DNA of 64,000 bases from Wurfbainia villosa (GCA_025175895.1 CM046001.1:54249719-54313718); one strand, 5' to 3'. Positions 10,880 through 22,232 are shown, counted from the first letter of the stretch. A program made the numbers and translations. Notes: generated from the sequence alone by a model not told the origin.

Positions 10880-12148
10880 CGAGCTCCTCATTGCCTCCAA
10901 ATATCAAGAAATATTTTTTAGTTCTTCTCAAGTACTTAAGAATATTCTTGACTACTGTCCAGTGATTATCACCTAGATTCGACTGGTACATGCTCATCAT
11001 TCTTAAAGCATACGAGATATCAGGACAAGTGCATAGCATGTCGTACATAATAGACCCTATAGTAGATGCATAAGGGATCTAATCCATACGTTCCCTTTCT
11101 TCCTTAGAAGAAGAGCATTGAGCCTTCGAAAGGCTCACACCATGTGACATTAGCAGAAACCCCTTTTTGGATTTCTACATGGCAAAACATTTAAGCACCT
11201 TGTCAATGTATGCACTCTGACTTAAGCCAAGCAATCTCTTAGATCTATCTCTATAGATCTTAATGCCTAAAATGTAGGTTGCTTCACCTAAGTCCTTCAT
11301 TGAGAAACAATTCCCTGACCAAGTCTTCATAGACTGCAGCATAGGGATGTCGTTTCCAATAAGAAGTATGTCATCAACATACAAGATAAGAAAGATAACT
11401 ATACTCCCACTAGCCCTCTTGTAGACACAGGGTTCATCTTCATTCTTGATGAAACTAAACTGTTTGATCGCATCATCGAATAGAAGATTCCAACTTCTAG
11501 GTGCTTTCTTTAAACCATAAATGGACCTTTGCAGGTTGCATACCTTGTAGCATGCTTTGGATCTACAAAACCCTCAGGTTGTGTCATGTACACAACCTCG
11601 AGGAGGTTTCCATTCAGAAACGCAATTTTGACATCCATTTGCCAGATCTCATAATCGTGGTAAGCTACAATAGCAACCATGATCCAAATGGACTTAAGCA
11701 TCACAACTAGTGAAAAGGTTTCATCATAGTTCATACAATGAATTTGTTTGAAACCTTTAGCTACCAATCGACCTTTATAGGTATGCATAAGACCATACAT
11801 GTCAGTCTTTCTCTTAAAGACCCACTTACACCCAATGGGTTTGACCCTTTCAAGTGGATCAACCAAAGTCCATACTTGGTTAGTGTACATGGATTCTATT
11901 TCGGACCTCATGGCCTCTAGCCATTTCTCAGAATCCGGACTCATCACAACTTCCTGATAGGATGTAGGCTCATTCAACTCAACAAGCATAACGTCATCAT
12001 TGTCAGACAAGAGAAATGAATATCTCTCAGACTGATGACGTATCCTATCAGACCTGCAAAGAGGTTGGTCTACATGAACAGGTTGTTGCTCCACAATTTT
12101 CTTGTGCAATAATCTCATTATCCATAACACTTTGTGGTGCATGTTCAA
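10880..12148 (-). pseudogene. F1 reverse transcriptase and RNase H start
   Basis: Copia RT order is readable in pieces: GCKWVFKRKTDMYG and RLVAKGFKQ, then IWQMDVKIAFLNGNL with the first catalytic Asp, then YVDDILLIGNDIPMLQS with the YVDD box near 11355-11384. KDLGEATYILGIKIYRDRS and LGLSQSAYIDKVL follow. RNase H is represented only by the connection YLRRTKKYFLIFGGNEELVL before F2 interrupts it. Several frameshifts and stops separate the pieces. Confidence 0.8.
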
Positions 12149-12557
12149 TTTCCATCTCAGTGCTATCTATATCTTGAACTTCTTCAAGATGGATTTTACT
12201 CCCACTAGTTCTTCTTGAAATGAGCTCTCTTTCTAGAAAGATGCCATTTCTTACGACAAACACTTTGCCTTATGTGAGATTGTAGAAGTAATATCCTTTC
12301 ATTTCCTTAGGATATGTTATAAAGTAGCACTTGTCTGATTTGGGGCCTAGTTTGTCGGAGACTTGATGTCGAACATAAGCCTCACAATCCCAAATCTTCA
12401 TAGAAGACATCTTGGGACTCTTCCCAGTCCATATTGCATATGATGTCTTTATGAAAACCTTAGATGGGACGCGGTTAAGTGTGAAAGTAGCTGTCTCTAA
12501 AGCATATCCCCAGAAAAAAGAAGGAAGATTTGTGTGACTCATAATGGATCGTACCAT
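12149..12557 (-). pseudogene. F1 integrase C-terminal part
   Basis: Reads MVRSIMSHTNLPSFFWGYAL, FTLNRVPSK and the GYYFYNL region, the end of the copia integrase core and its C-terminal domain, then the variable linker to RT. The catalytic core Asp residues lie beyond the break. The junction with the plus-strand C0 gag tail falls between 12557 and 12567, with no LTR at the join, so it is a deletion or recombination scar. Confidence 0.75.
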
Positions 12558-12878
12558 ATCTATCATAATGTTTCATTCGATTATGGAACTCAATCTAGGT
12601 ATAGGAAAAGCAAGGTTACTAGGGATGTTATCCCTAAGGCTAACCATGGTGTGTGCCTAGTGGCTAAGGTTTCAAGGAAACCTAAGGAAGCCACTAAGAA
12701 GGTTACAAGGGGAGTTACTCCTAGAGTTAACCTAGGTAAGACTACAATGACCAAGGCTTCTAAGCCTAGGAGGATCATTAGGAGGGTATCTAGGGAAGTT
12801 ATCCCTAGTGAATACCTAATTAACCCAAGGAGCTCCAATAGGTATTGGGTTCCTAGGAGCGTGATCGATTCACGCTAG
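12558..12878 (+). pseudogene. C0 gag C-terminal basic tail
   Basis: About 105 codons of the Lys/Arg-rich tail of a C-family gag, homologous to 28290-28538. It begins at YHNVSFDYGTQ and ends with NPRSSNRYWVPRSVIDSR and a stop at 12876-12878, which is the natural-looking end the second copy has lost by frameshift. Three related boxes, VTRDVIPK, VTRGVTPR and VSREVIPS, occur about 33 and 25 codons apart. The family function of this tail is not known to me; nucleic-acid binding is plausible from its charge. Confidence 0.65.
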
Positions 12879-13345
12879 ATGAGTTAGGTTGTGTTAACCT
12901 TGAATGGATGGGTAGTTAACCTAACCATAGTAAAGTTGGCACTTTATAGCATTTTTAAGGTTGTGTGATACCTTAGAAATAAGTTTGAAACTTAATCCTA
13001 AGGGATTTTAGGATGTGCCAATAGACTTTGAGAATTATGGAAAATTGATCAAACGTGGCACATTTAGGTTTAGAGGTCTTAGTGTGCCATTTTGGGTTTT
13101 GACACACTTGGGAGATCAATTTATCAAGGAAAATTGTCTTAAATTTAGAAATGACATTTGAACTTAACATTTAAGTACTATATACCTTGATATGTCATAC
13201 ACTTGCGATGCTTCATATGTCTTATCATATGTTTGCATGGAATGTATGTTTATAGTGTATTGCATCTCACAAAATATAGGATTCACCTTGATTGTGTATT
13301 TCAAACATATAGAAAGGGTGAGATGCTAGGAATAAAATTCTTTGA
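12879..13345 (+). other. C0 post-gag spacer
   Basis: Non-coding sequence that follows gag and is clearly homologous to 28539-29276 (shared blocks such as TGGGTAGTTAACCTAACCATA and AGGATGTGCCAATA). Where an autonomous copia would start pol, neither copy shows protease or integrase motifs. Homology fades near 13345. Confidence 0.6.
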
Positions 13346-14231
13346 TGTTAATGCTTGTGAAAATGGAATAAAAACACCAAAACACATTAATAAATACACA
13401 AACACAAGCATAATACTGATATATTCGATATACATGAATAAACACATTAAAATTGAACAAAATTAAGTGAAGAAATCAAATTCACATAATCTCTAAATAG
13501 AAAATCAGGTATTAGTCATTGCTTGATGTCGATCATTTGAAAACATCAGAGAATGACACAAAGAGTTCAAGATCGATTGTCGAACCTCAAGAATCGATCG
13601 GCGATCGTCAATCATGACCCCAATCACCGGCCCGAAGCTCTAGCTTCGGCACATAAGATTCGATCAATTTCCAAACCCCAAAGAATCGAGCTAGCGTCGT
13701 AAACCCGATCCAAAACCACAATCGATCATGATCGCCACGATTTTATAAGAACGAACCCCTAGGGTTTGGCTTCTTTACACGATTTCCTCTCCTTCGAGTG
13801 CTTCTGACCTTCATGTTCGTGTGCACGCCGGTGACTCCAACCCTAGGTAAGCCTTAGTTTTGAAACCTAACTAATTTTTTTCCCTATTATTTTCCTCCTA
13901 TCACACTAATGGGAGGTTTCCCTTGCTTCCTATCCTCCTCTTCCGTGAGTTAGGGTTTCGGCCAGCTTTCACCGGCGGTCCTCCGATGCCTTTCTCTAGC
14001 ATGTGATCATCTCCTTCGACCTTAGACCAAATGGCACCTAAGTAACCTTTTTAACTCAAACCCTAAGTTTTTTTTATGCAATGCCTTATTTTAACCATGT
14101 TTCTTTGTGCCATTGCATTGCATACACATTCATATAGAAAACAACGTAGGACAGAGCCTACTGAAGGTTCATCACTGTCAAACAAGCCTATGCCCGTCAG
14201 ATACTTAGATGAACCATTTTTCCAATCTTAC
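13346..14231. other. Unassigned segment between C0 and C2
   Basis: No gene I can support. 13346-13500 is AT-rich. 13560-13870 is GC-richer with many GATCGAT-type words and a CCCTAG/GTAAGCC junction at about 13850 that looks like a splice donor. 14100-14231 is open in one frame, reading RYLDEPFFQS just before the C2 LTR. This recalls RYLDEDFLGS of the accessory frame in D2 (about 54120), so the end may be an Athila-like accessory fragment. The C2 LTR cuts it after CTTAC (14227-14231). Confidence 0.35.
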
Positions 14232-15812
14232 TGTGGGGATTATTGGTACAATTGACCCAGATCACAATTGACCAGACTCGAGTTGGACTCAAGTAGTGTT
14301 TTGATATTTGACATTGATGTTTGACAAAGGAGTTGACTATTGTTTGATAATGGGTTGACTTAGGGTTGACCATAATGGAGAAGTCCAAGTGGGACACTTG
14401 GTAATGGAAAGTCCAAGTCTTGTGTACTTGGCATGGAAAGTCCAAGCTTGAGTCTTGGCAATTGGAAAGTCCAACATGGGTTGGCATGGAAAGTCCAAGC
14501 ATGGGTCTTGGCAAGGGAAAGTCCAAGCTTGAGTCTTGGCAAATGGAAAGTCCAACATGGGTTGACAAGGGAAGTTCAAGGGTTGATATTGGCAGCGTAA
14601 AGTTCAAGGGTGGAGTCTTGGTAGCATAAGTCCAATGGTTGGTGGCGTAAAGTCCAAGCGTGTGTCTTGGTAGCATAAGCCCAATGTGCCTTGACGATGT
14701 AGACCAACTTAGCATGACATAGCGGATGGAAACACCTGAAGGCTAGCATATGGATGAACAAGTCATGGATGACTTGGAGGGATCCAATAGGTGTGAGGCT
14801 GTTGAAGGTGGCTAGAAGGCTTAGATCTAGGCTAAGGGTGGTCTAGCAAGTATGAGGGCATCATACTTGGGGTAAACCTCATGGTTGAGGTGTAGCAGTC
14901 GACTAGGGTTATGGACCAGTCGAATGGTCAAGTGTTTTGACACTTGGCAGCGAGTTGACTCTGAGTAGTCAACTTGGACTATGAGCAGTCGATTGTCGTG
15001 AGTCGACTGGGGTTCGACTACGGTGAAAGGCCTTGGTAGTTGACTTCCAGCATTGGATCGACTGATGGCTTTAGCAGTCGACTGCCATGGAGGGTAGTCG
15101 ATTGTTGGTGTTGGTCGCAAGGACAGAGCACTCGGTAGCCGACTGAGCAGTTGGTTATGGTCATTGGCAGTCGACTGCTGGGAATGGCAGTCAACTGCTA
15201 GTGTATCCGTTGGAACTTGTCCAATGTGGATTAAGTTGTTGTCTCACAACGGCTACAGGAGCAGTCGACTGATGGTCACGAGCAATCGACTGCTAGGCGG
15301 AATCCAACCCGAGTTACAGCTTTAAAGGGAGCTCGAGGAGAGGGATTTTGGCATTGTTCTTTGAGGTGATTTGGGGTGATTTGCTGGTGTAATTTAGGGT
15401 CTCCAAGTGCAGCTTTAGCAACCAAATGAGCAAGCATCCAGAAGCGCATTTGTAAAGTGTTCTTTATGTGTTTTTGTGTATTTCACTTGTAATTTCTTGT
15501 ATTTCTTTTGTATTACTTTTGTAATCCTTGTACGAGGTTTCTCCACCTCCGACTTGTTGTCGAGAAAGAGTGTATTTGATTAGTGGTGATGTTTGCATTG
15601 CTAGAGCTCATTTGAGCTCAATCAGTGGAGTAGGAACCCTAAGGTTCTGAACCACGTTATATCGTTGTGTTTGTGTGATTGTATTTTTGTTATTTCTTTA
15701 TTATTTTTATTTTCGTTGCGCTAATGAAAATTATAGACAAGCACGAATGAATTCTATCAACCAACGAGAATGTGCCATTCACCCCCCTCTAGAACTCACC
15801 GACGTTCCTACA
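14232..15812 (+). repeat. C2 5' LTR
   Basis: 1581 bp, TGTGGGGATT...TTCCTACA. From 14390 to 14660 it carries about ten imperfect units of roughly 29 bp built on AAGTCCAAG...CTTGGCA. From 14880 to 15300 it carries palindromes of the CAGTCGACTG type (exact at 15075, 15168 and 15262, with many one-base variants). The 3' end has the CACCCCCCTCTAGAA block shared with C1 and the solo LTR. Confidence 0.8.
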
Positions 15813-15814
15813 AT

Positions 15815-15826
15815 TGATATCAGAGC
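15815..15826 (+). other. C2 primer-binding site
   Basis: TGATATCAGAGC, one mismatch from the initiator-Met PBS TGGTATCAGAGC, two bases after the LTR end. Confidence 0.8.
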
Positions 15827-15882
15827 GAGACCGCTCTTCATTTGGACTAACCGCCAAGGAGCAAACACGCTAGAGGAAGAAG

Positions 15883-16456
15883 ATGGATCTTCAATAGAAA
15901 TTGGGTGTTGACATCAACATCCCATCTTCCTTCGACAGCAAAGATTTTGCATATTGAAAAGGTAGAATGATGTATTTTCTTATGTGTGATTATGACAATT
16001 AGATTAGTGTTTTAATACGGTTCGATGTTCCTAAGGATGAGAATGGGAAAATACTCAAGAAGAAGAAGTGCAGTGAGGAGCAAATCTGGTACTCCAACAT
16101 AAACAATAAGGTAATGGGTAATTACTTAGTGTAATTTCTAATGATATTTTGATCAAGATAGGAGATTGTAAAGATGCTAAGGCCCTTTGGAGCAAGTTGG
16201 CAAAATATCATGAAAAACCCTCAATGGCTCAAGAAATAGAGGAGCCCAAGGAACAAGAACCATCATTGGCTCAATTGGAGGAAGAGACCGAAGAAGCAAG
16301 CTCATTCTCACAAGAAAGTGAGGATTTGGAAGATGAGAAGGAGTCAACATCCGAATCGGAGGTCAAGGAGTGTTCAACATCCAAGGAGGAAGAAGAGGTG
16401 GAAGAATTGGAGGAAGCCTCCACCTCTAAGATTAAGGGGGGAGGGCATTAGATCAC
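15883..16456 (+). pseudogene. C2 gag, N-terminal piece
   Basis: UBN2-type copia gag start: after an ATG at 15883 come VDINIPSSFDSKDFAY, GRMMYFLMCDYD and RFDVPKDENGKILKKKK. The frame contains at least four stops (TAG, TGA, TAG, TAA) and shifts near 16140. It then stays open as IKIGDCKDAKALWSKLAKYH and a long Glu/Ser-rich stretch (EDEKESTSESE). The piece ends at the target site of the A' solo LTR. Confidence 0.75.
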
Positions 16457-17516
16457 CGGAGTGTAGGGATGTATACTGAAAAGTCTATCTTTTGTATGAA
16501 CTTTATTTTGAAATAAGAATCACATGATTATTGTTTGCATATTTGTATGGTTATGCATATTGTCTAATACTTTACATTGTAGATAACATGGTGTGTGGTG
16601 TCACATGGGAGATCATGTTATCGGCTCCTTGAAAAGTATAAGTAAAAGGCTCACAACCGAGATGGCTTTGGACAAACCATCGGAATGGTTGTAGTTTGAT
16701 TCGGTATTGGTTTGTCTTGACCATAGAATCACACTAGTGCACTTTGTATGTATTGAGCAGGACCGACTTAGAGGTGATTCGATTTATTACTGACTACATA
16801 ATCGAATCGGACCTCAGATATTATTTAGTACATTCTCTTAATCCCGATATAATAACGGGCACATATACTTAGTATTCATCTCTTTGATTTACCAATGGGA
16901 GAGATTTATAGATTAAATCGATAGGCTCGGTAAGTTGGGAGATGATATTATTTATATGGTGTGTCGTTGATTATAGGAGGAAACCGTGTCCTATATATTA
17001 GGATGATGATGTCCCCTTGAGGAGCTCATAAGGTTCATCATGTAAACCCTGCAGGTGGACTTGGTCCGGCATGATGAAAAGGTTGAGTGGTACTACTCAT
17101 GGAGTTAGATGTTGATTAATTAATGGTCAGTAAATTAATTAATCGACGGACATTCGAGATCTTAAACATGGGGAGAAAATATACAAATAATATATGGAGC
17201 CCATATTTAACTTATGGGGGTTGGTGAGGTAGATCAATGATAATCCTCTAGTAGAATGGATAATTATTAGTGGATCGGACTTTATGTGGGCTTGATCCAT
17301 GGGTGGCCAAGATCCAACTCCTCCTCATGGTCCCTATTGTAGCCTATTAACACCTCATGAAGCTTAGATCCAATGGGTAGAAACAAAACTCTAGATCCAA
17401 AGGTAGAGATTAAATCTCTAAGATCCGACGATTGAGATTAAATCTCTAGATCCGACGGTTGAGATTAAATCCCTAGAACCAATGGTGGAGATTAAACCAA
17501 GGCTTATCCCTAACTC

Positions 17517-17524
17517 TATAAAAG
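17517..17524 (+). promoter_or_regulatory. TATA box in A' solo LTR
   Basis: TATAAAAG in ACTCTATAAAAGGG, at the position where A4 has CTATAAATAA (58954) and A1 has CTATAAATAG on the minus strand. The conserved placement supports a core promoter. Confidence 0.55.
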
Positions 17525-18725
17525 GGTGGACTAGGGGTGGGCGGCAAGATGATGGAGAGGAAAGGGGGCTAGGGTTTTGGCCGGCAAGAGAAAGGGAGGT
17601 TAGGGTTTTGGGTGGCCACAATTAAGGAATGTTTTTTTTTCTTCTTCTTCCTTTGGTGGCCGAAACCCTTCCTCCTTCTTCCTCCTTGGTTTGGCTGGCG
17701 CCCAAGCTTCTCCCTTTCATCTATGGCTTATGATGGATGGCATTAGGGTTGCTTCCCATGGGCGGCAACCAATTCTAGTTGGGATAGGAATAGGAGTAGG
17801 CGGCTAGGGTTAGGGTTTGGGTGTTGGTGGTGAGCGGCAACAAGGGGACGAAGCTTCTCCTTCCTCTTCCTAAGGTTGGCCGGCCCCTCTTCCTTCTTCC
17901 CTCTACCTTGGCCAAAGCTCAATCTATTCTTCTCCCCTTCATCCTTGGCCGGAAATTAGGAGAACTTAGTTTAGGGTTTGGGCGGCAACAAGGAGAAGGA
18001 ATGTTTTCCTTTCTCTTCTCCAAGTGTTGGCCGGCGCCCATGCCCTTGTTGTTTCTCTTTTGGTTGGTTTCCATACTCCATGTTCTATTCCTTGGCCGGC
18101 GGCAACATCGAGTTTATAGACTTGGTGGCTGGTTCTAGATAGGAAGATGAGTTTTGTTTTAGGATCTTCCTTTGTTCGGAGTGAACAAGGAAAGGAAGAT
18201 TGGTGATCTAAGAGGCTTCAACTTTTGGTAGATCGTCGCCCACACGACGTCCGAAAGGAGGAAGGACATACAATAGAAGATCAAGAGGTATAACAAGAGG
18301 TATAATCTTGTTTATTTTCATTAGTGCTTTTTGTATTATGTTTATAATTGCTTTTCAATTATATGCATGTTTTGTGTGGATGGTTACTTGCTTGTATTTG
18401 TTTTTCCAATTATGAGCATGTTAAATCTGTATATGGCCAAATAATACTTGGATCCCGAGCATAAACACAAAAACTGACAATCCGGACATTGTCTATTCCG
18501 CGGCTACTCGTAGAATAGAGGATGGTCGCTTGAACAATGAGTTTGTTCAAGTGACCTCTCTAAACGAATAGCACGACGATGACTTTGTTGTTTGGGAAAT
18601 CCCTTTTGTCTAGGATTATTTTTTTTTAATCCGGGGACATCGAAGGGATCGCCATGATCAAGCAACCGAGGTGAAGTGGGAAGCGAAGTTTCCCCTCACG
18701 GACTCGATAAGCAAAACCCTTCAAT

Positions 18726-18737
18726 TGGTATCTGAGC
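18726..18737 (+). other. PBS-like box inside the A' solo LTR
   Basis: TGGTATCTGAGC, one mismatch from the initiator-Met PBS and preceded by CCCTTCAAT, exactly the LTR-end context of ordinary family A members. Here it lies inside the sequence bounded by the target duplication. Confidence 0.7.
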
Positions 18738-18760
18738 TTCTGGGCAAAACCTACACGGAG

Positions 18761-19075
18761 CCGGAGCAAAATCAATAAATAGTTTCAACCTCTGGAAGAA
18801 GTGAAGAATCAACTCTGGTGTCAGCCACCATTTACCTAGGTAACTCAAGCATTCCAATTAAAAAAAATAGATTGTATGCTTTGAGTGTAGGGAAGCCGGA
18901 CACTACAAGGGCAAGTGTCCGAAATGGGTCAAGAAGATGGCACAAGTCATGCCAAAGGCCAAGGAACTGGTCCCCCAACAATTAAAAACAAGAAGCATAT
19001 TATTTTCTTCAAATATCAACAAAAAGGGCATTATAGGAGTCAATGCCCTAGGGGGAGAAAGAAGGGCCAAGAAGG
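18761..19075 (+). pseudogene. C2 gag, zinc-knuckle piece
   Basis: Holds two zinc knuckles in different frames. The first (18877-18918) is intact: CFECREAGHYKGKC. The second (19005-19046) reads FFKYQQKGHYRSQC, where the first two Cys ligands of the CCHC pattern have become Phe and Tyr by single base changes. A frameshift separates them. The piece stops at the A1 target GAAGG (19071-19075) and resumes in frame at 27765. Confidence 0.75.
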
Positions 19076-20916
19076 TGAAAGGTTTTGTGGAGCCGAAGCT
19101 TCACTTCTAACTTCACCTCGGTCGCTTGTGCATGGCGATCCTCTCAACGTCCCCAGATAAAAAAAAAATTAATCCAAGATGATGAGGGATTACCCAAGCA
19201 ACCGATCCATAATCGTGCTATTCGATTAGAGTGGTCTATTGAACAAACTAGTTGTTCAAGCAACCTAACTCTTCTCCTCTACTAGCCGTGGAATAGATGA
19301 TGTACGGATCGCCGGTTTTTGTGTTTATCTTTGGGGTCCAAGTAAATTAGCCACATGAAATTACATAAATAATACAAAGAAATAAAAGGAAACTAAAACA
19401 AGAATTATACCTCTTATTTACCTCAAGGTCTTCTATTGTATGACCTTCCTCCTTTTGGACGTCGTGTAGGCGATGATCTTCCAAAAGTCGAAGCCTCCTA
19501 GATCACGTTCTTCCCTTCCTTGCTCGCTCCGAACAAAGGGAAGAATAAAAAAAAACTTTTTCTCCTATCTAGAACTGACCACCAAGCCACCTTGCTTGGT
19601 GGTTGCCACCGGCCAAGGAGAGGAATAAGGAGCGCCGGCCAACCGTGAAGAAAGGTTGCCGCCGGCCAAAAGAGAGAGAGAGAGAGACGGAAGAGTTGCC
19701 GACCAATCTAGAGAAAGAGTGTGTGAGGCGTCACCGGCCAAGAAGAACCAAAACCTAATCTTGCCGCCGCCTAATTGGAAGAAGACCAACCTTAGGTTGC
19801 CGCCCACCTCTTCTCTCAAGCCAACTCCAAACCCAAGCTGACCAAAACCTTGGAAGCAAAACCCTAATCTCCTCAAGATTAGTTGCCGCCCATGCCTTGG
19901 ACTCCTATTTATAGATTTAGGCTTAAGCCTCCCTTTAATCTCCACCGTCGGATCTAGGGATTCAATTCCCACCATCGGATTTAGGATTTCATTTTCCACC
20001 GTCGGATCTAGGCTCCATGAGGGTTTTAATAGGCTACAATAGGAACCATGAGGAGGAGTTGGATCTTGGCCACCCAATGGATCTAGCCCACATAAAGTCC
20101 GATCCATTAATGATAATTCATTCGACAAGAGGATTATCATTAATCTACCTCACCAACTCCCATAAATAAATAAGGGCTCTATATATTAATTGTACAAATA
20201 TCTCCCCGTGTTTATGATCTCGAATGTCCATCAATTAATTAATTTATTGACAATTAATTAATCAATATCTAACTCCATGAGTAGTACCACTCAACCTTAT
20301 CATCATGTCGGACAAAGTCCACCTGCAGGGTTTACATGATGATCCTTATGAGCTCCACAAGGGGACATCATCATCCTAATATATAAGACACGGTTTTCTC
20401 CAATAATCAATGGCACACCATGTAAATAATATCATTTTCCAACTTACCGAGCCTATCAATTTACTCTATAAATCTCGTCCATTGGTAAATCAAAGAAATA
20501 AATACTAAGTACATGTGGCCATTATTATATCGGGATTAAGAGCATGTACACCATAATATCCGAGGTCCGATTCGATTATGTAGTCAGCAATAAATTGAAT
20601 CACCTCTAAGTCGGTCCTGCTCAATACACACAAAGTCTACTAGTGTAATTCTATGGTCAAGACAGAACAATATCAAATTACACTACAACCATACCAATGG
20701 TTTGTCCAAAACTATCTCGGTTGTGAGCCTCTACTTATACTTTACAAGGAACTGATAACATCATCTCCCGTGTGACACTACACACCATGTTATCTACAAT
20801 GTAATGTATCAGACAATATGCATAACCATAAATATGTAAACAATGATCATGTGATTCTTATTTCAAAAATAAAGATGTTCATACAAAAGATAGACTTTTC
20901 AGTATACATTCCAACA
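19076..20916 (-). repeat. A1 3' LTR
   Basis: 1841 bp; plus strand TGAAAGGTTTTGTGG...CATTCCAACA. TATA box (minus CTATAAATAG) at 19905-19914. Contains the GGCCGGCGGCAAC-rich leader and the degenerate TCGGATCTAGG tandem block. The 191-codon open frame across it (19565-20140, minus) is not conserved as a protein in the other copies and is not called. Confidence 0.9.
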
Positions 20917-20926
20917 ATCTCCCACT
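20917..20926 (-). other. A1 polypurine tract
   Basis: The minus strand reads AGTGGGAGAT directly before the 3' LTR start TGTTGGAATG. This is the expected plus-strand DNA primer site. A2 has the same sequence at 31447-31456. Confidence 0.75.
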
Positions 20927-20949
20927 TATACTAAAAGACTATGTTGCCA

Positions 20950-22232
20950 TCAAAGTGACATACATCTGATTCCTATTCCCTCCACATGCCTATCAAAGCT
21001 CTCGCTAGAAGGGCCTTAGTGAAAGGATCTACCAGGTCATCCTTTGATGCAATCTAGGCGACAACAACTTCTATCCGTTTTACGATCTCTTGTATCAGGT
21101 GGTACTTGCGCTCTATGTGTTTACTTGCCTTATGGGCTCGTGGTTCCTTCGAGTTTGCAACTGCACCACTGTTATCACAATAAATTATGATAGTTCTGGG
21201 CAAACCAGGAATCACATTAAAGTCCATCAAGAAGTTCATGAGTCATACAACTTCTTTGGTTGCCTTAGAGGTTGCCATATATTTAGCTTCCATGGTAGAG
21301 TCCGCCACGCATTTCTGCTTGACACTCCTCCATACAATGGCTCCACCTCCCAAAGTAAACACAAAACCCGAGGTAGACTTACTGTTATCCCTATCTGATT
21401 GGAAGTCAGAATCTGTGTAACCCATAGGGAGTAATTGATCTGCCTGGTATACTAGCATATAATCCCTAGTCCTTCTCAGGTACTTCAATATATATTTTAC
21501 CGCAGTCCAATGTCCCTGTCCTGGATTACTCTGATATCTGCTAACCATGCTCACGGTAAAGCAGATATCCGGCCTCGTACATAACATAGCATACATGAGG
21601 CTTCCTACTGCCGAAGCATAAGGAACCACCTTCATCTCCTCTATCTCCTTTGATGTTCTAGGACACATCTCTTTAGATAAAGGTACTCCATGCCTAAAAT
21701 GTATAAAACTTTTCTTGGAGTTTTGCATGCTAAAAAGAGCCAAAATGGTGTCTATGTATGAAGCTTGAGACAAGCACAACATCCTTTTCCTGTGATCCCT
21801 TATAACTTTGATCCCAAGGATGTGTCCCGCTTCTCCCAAGTCCTTCATATCAGACTGTTTGGAAAACTATACCCTTACGTCTGATAACACCTTGACATTG
21901 TTGCCAATTAACAAAATGTCATCTACGTATAGTACAAGAAATACCACTACATTTTCGTCATATCTCTTATATACAAAAGACTCATCCGGACTTTAAATAA
22001 ATCCATAAGACTGGATTACCTCATCAAAACGGATGTTCCAAGATCTCGAAGCTTGCTTCAATCCATAAATGGACCGATTAAGCTTGCACACAAGATGCTC
22101 TTTGCCCTTTGCAATGAATCCCTCTGGTTGCTCCATATAGATGTTTTCCTTAAGACTTCCATTAAGGAAATCTGTCTTGACATCCATCTACCACACCTCA
22201 TAATTCATATGAGTAGCAATACATAAGAGAAT
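20950..22232 (-). pseudogene. A1 reverse transcriptase and RNase H
   Basis: RT reads MDVKTDFLNGSLKENIYMEQ, IYGLKQASRSWN and the catalytic LYVDDILLIGN (near 21905-21935), then KDLGEAGHILGIKVIRDHR. RNase H has YTDSDFQSDRDNSKSTSGF, VADSTMEAKYMA and IIIYCDNSGAVANS, with the catalytic acidic residues of the copia type in place. It is broken only by nonsense codons, for example TAA at 21993 where Gln is expected and TGA at 21243 where Trp is expected. A single-base deletion near 20996 shifts the last dozen or so codons. Confidence 0.85.

Larger units (their letters stand above)
10880..12557 (-). mobile_element. F1: internal fragment of an Angela-like copia element
   Basis: Pol remnant on the minus strand: C-terminal integrase, RT and the beginning of RNase H. 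It is cut at the left by the F2 LTR (10879) and at the right by the C0 gag fragment (about 12557). No LTR, gag or protease of its own remains. Sequence motifs differ from family A, for example the stretch after YVDDILLIGN. Confidence 0.75.
16462..18755 (+). mobile_element. A': solo LTR of an A-type copia element in C2 gag
   Basis: 2294 bp from TGTAGGGATG to ...AAAACCTACA, with six-base terminal inverted repeats (TGTAGG/CCTACA). It is flanked by a perfect target duplication CGGAG (16457-16461 and 18756-18760). Its body is homologous to family A LTRs. It contains a TATA box at 17517-17524, a tandem block of about 27-bp GAGATTAAATCTCTAGATC units at 17380-17495, and a G/C-rich leader full of GGCGGCAAC and TTGGCCGGC words. 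Unlike the other family members, its end extends 32 bp past the ...CCTTCA boundary and includes a PBS-like box at 18726-18737. Confidence 0.8.

Noticed and set aside
19565..20140. 191-codon open frame in the A1 3' LTR (partner frame 26350-26847)
   Set aside because: Similarity between the two is just LTR pairing. The frame breaks in A2, A4 and A', and there is no recognisable domain.
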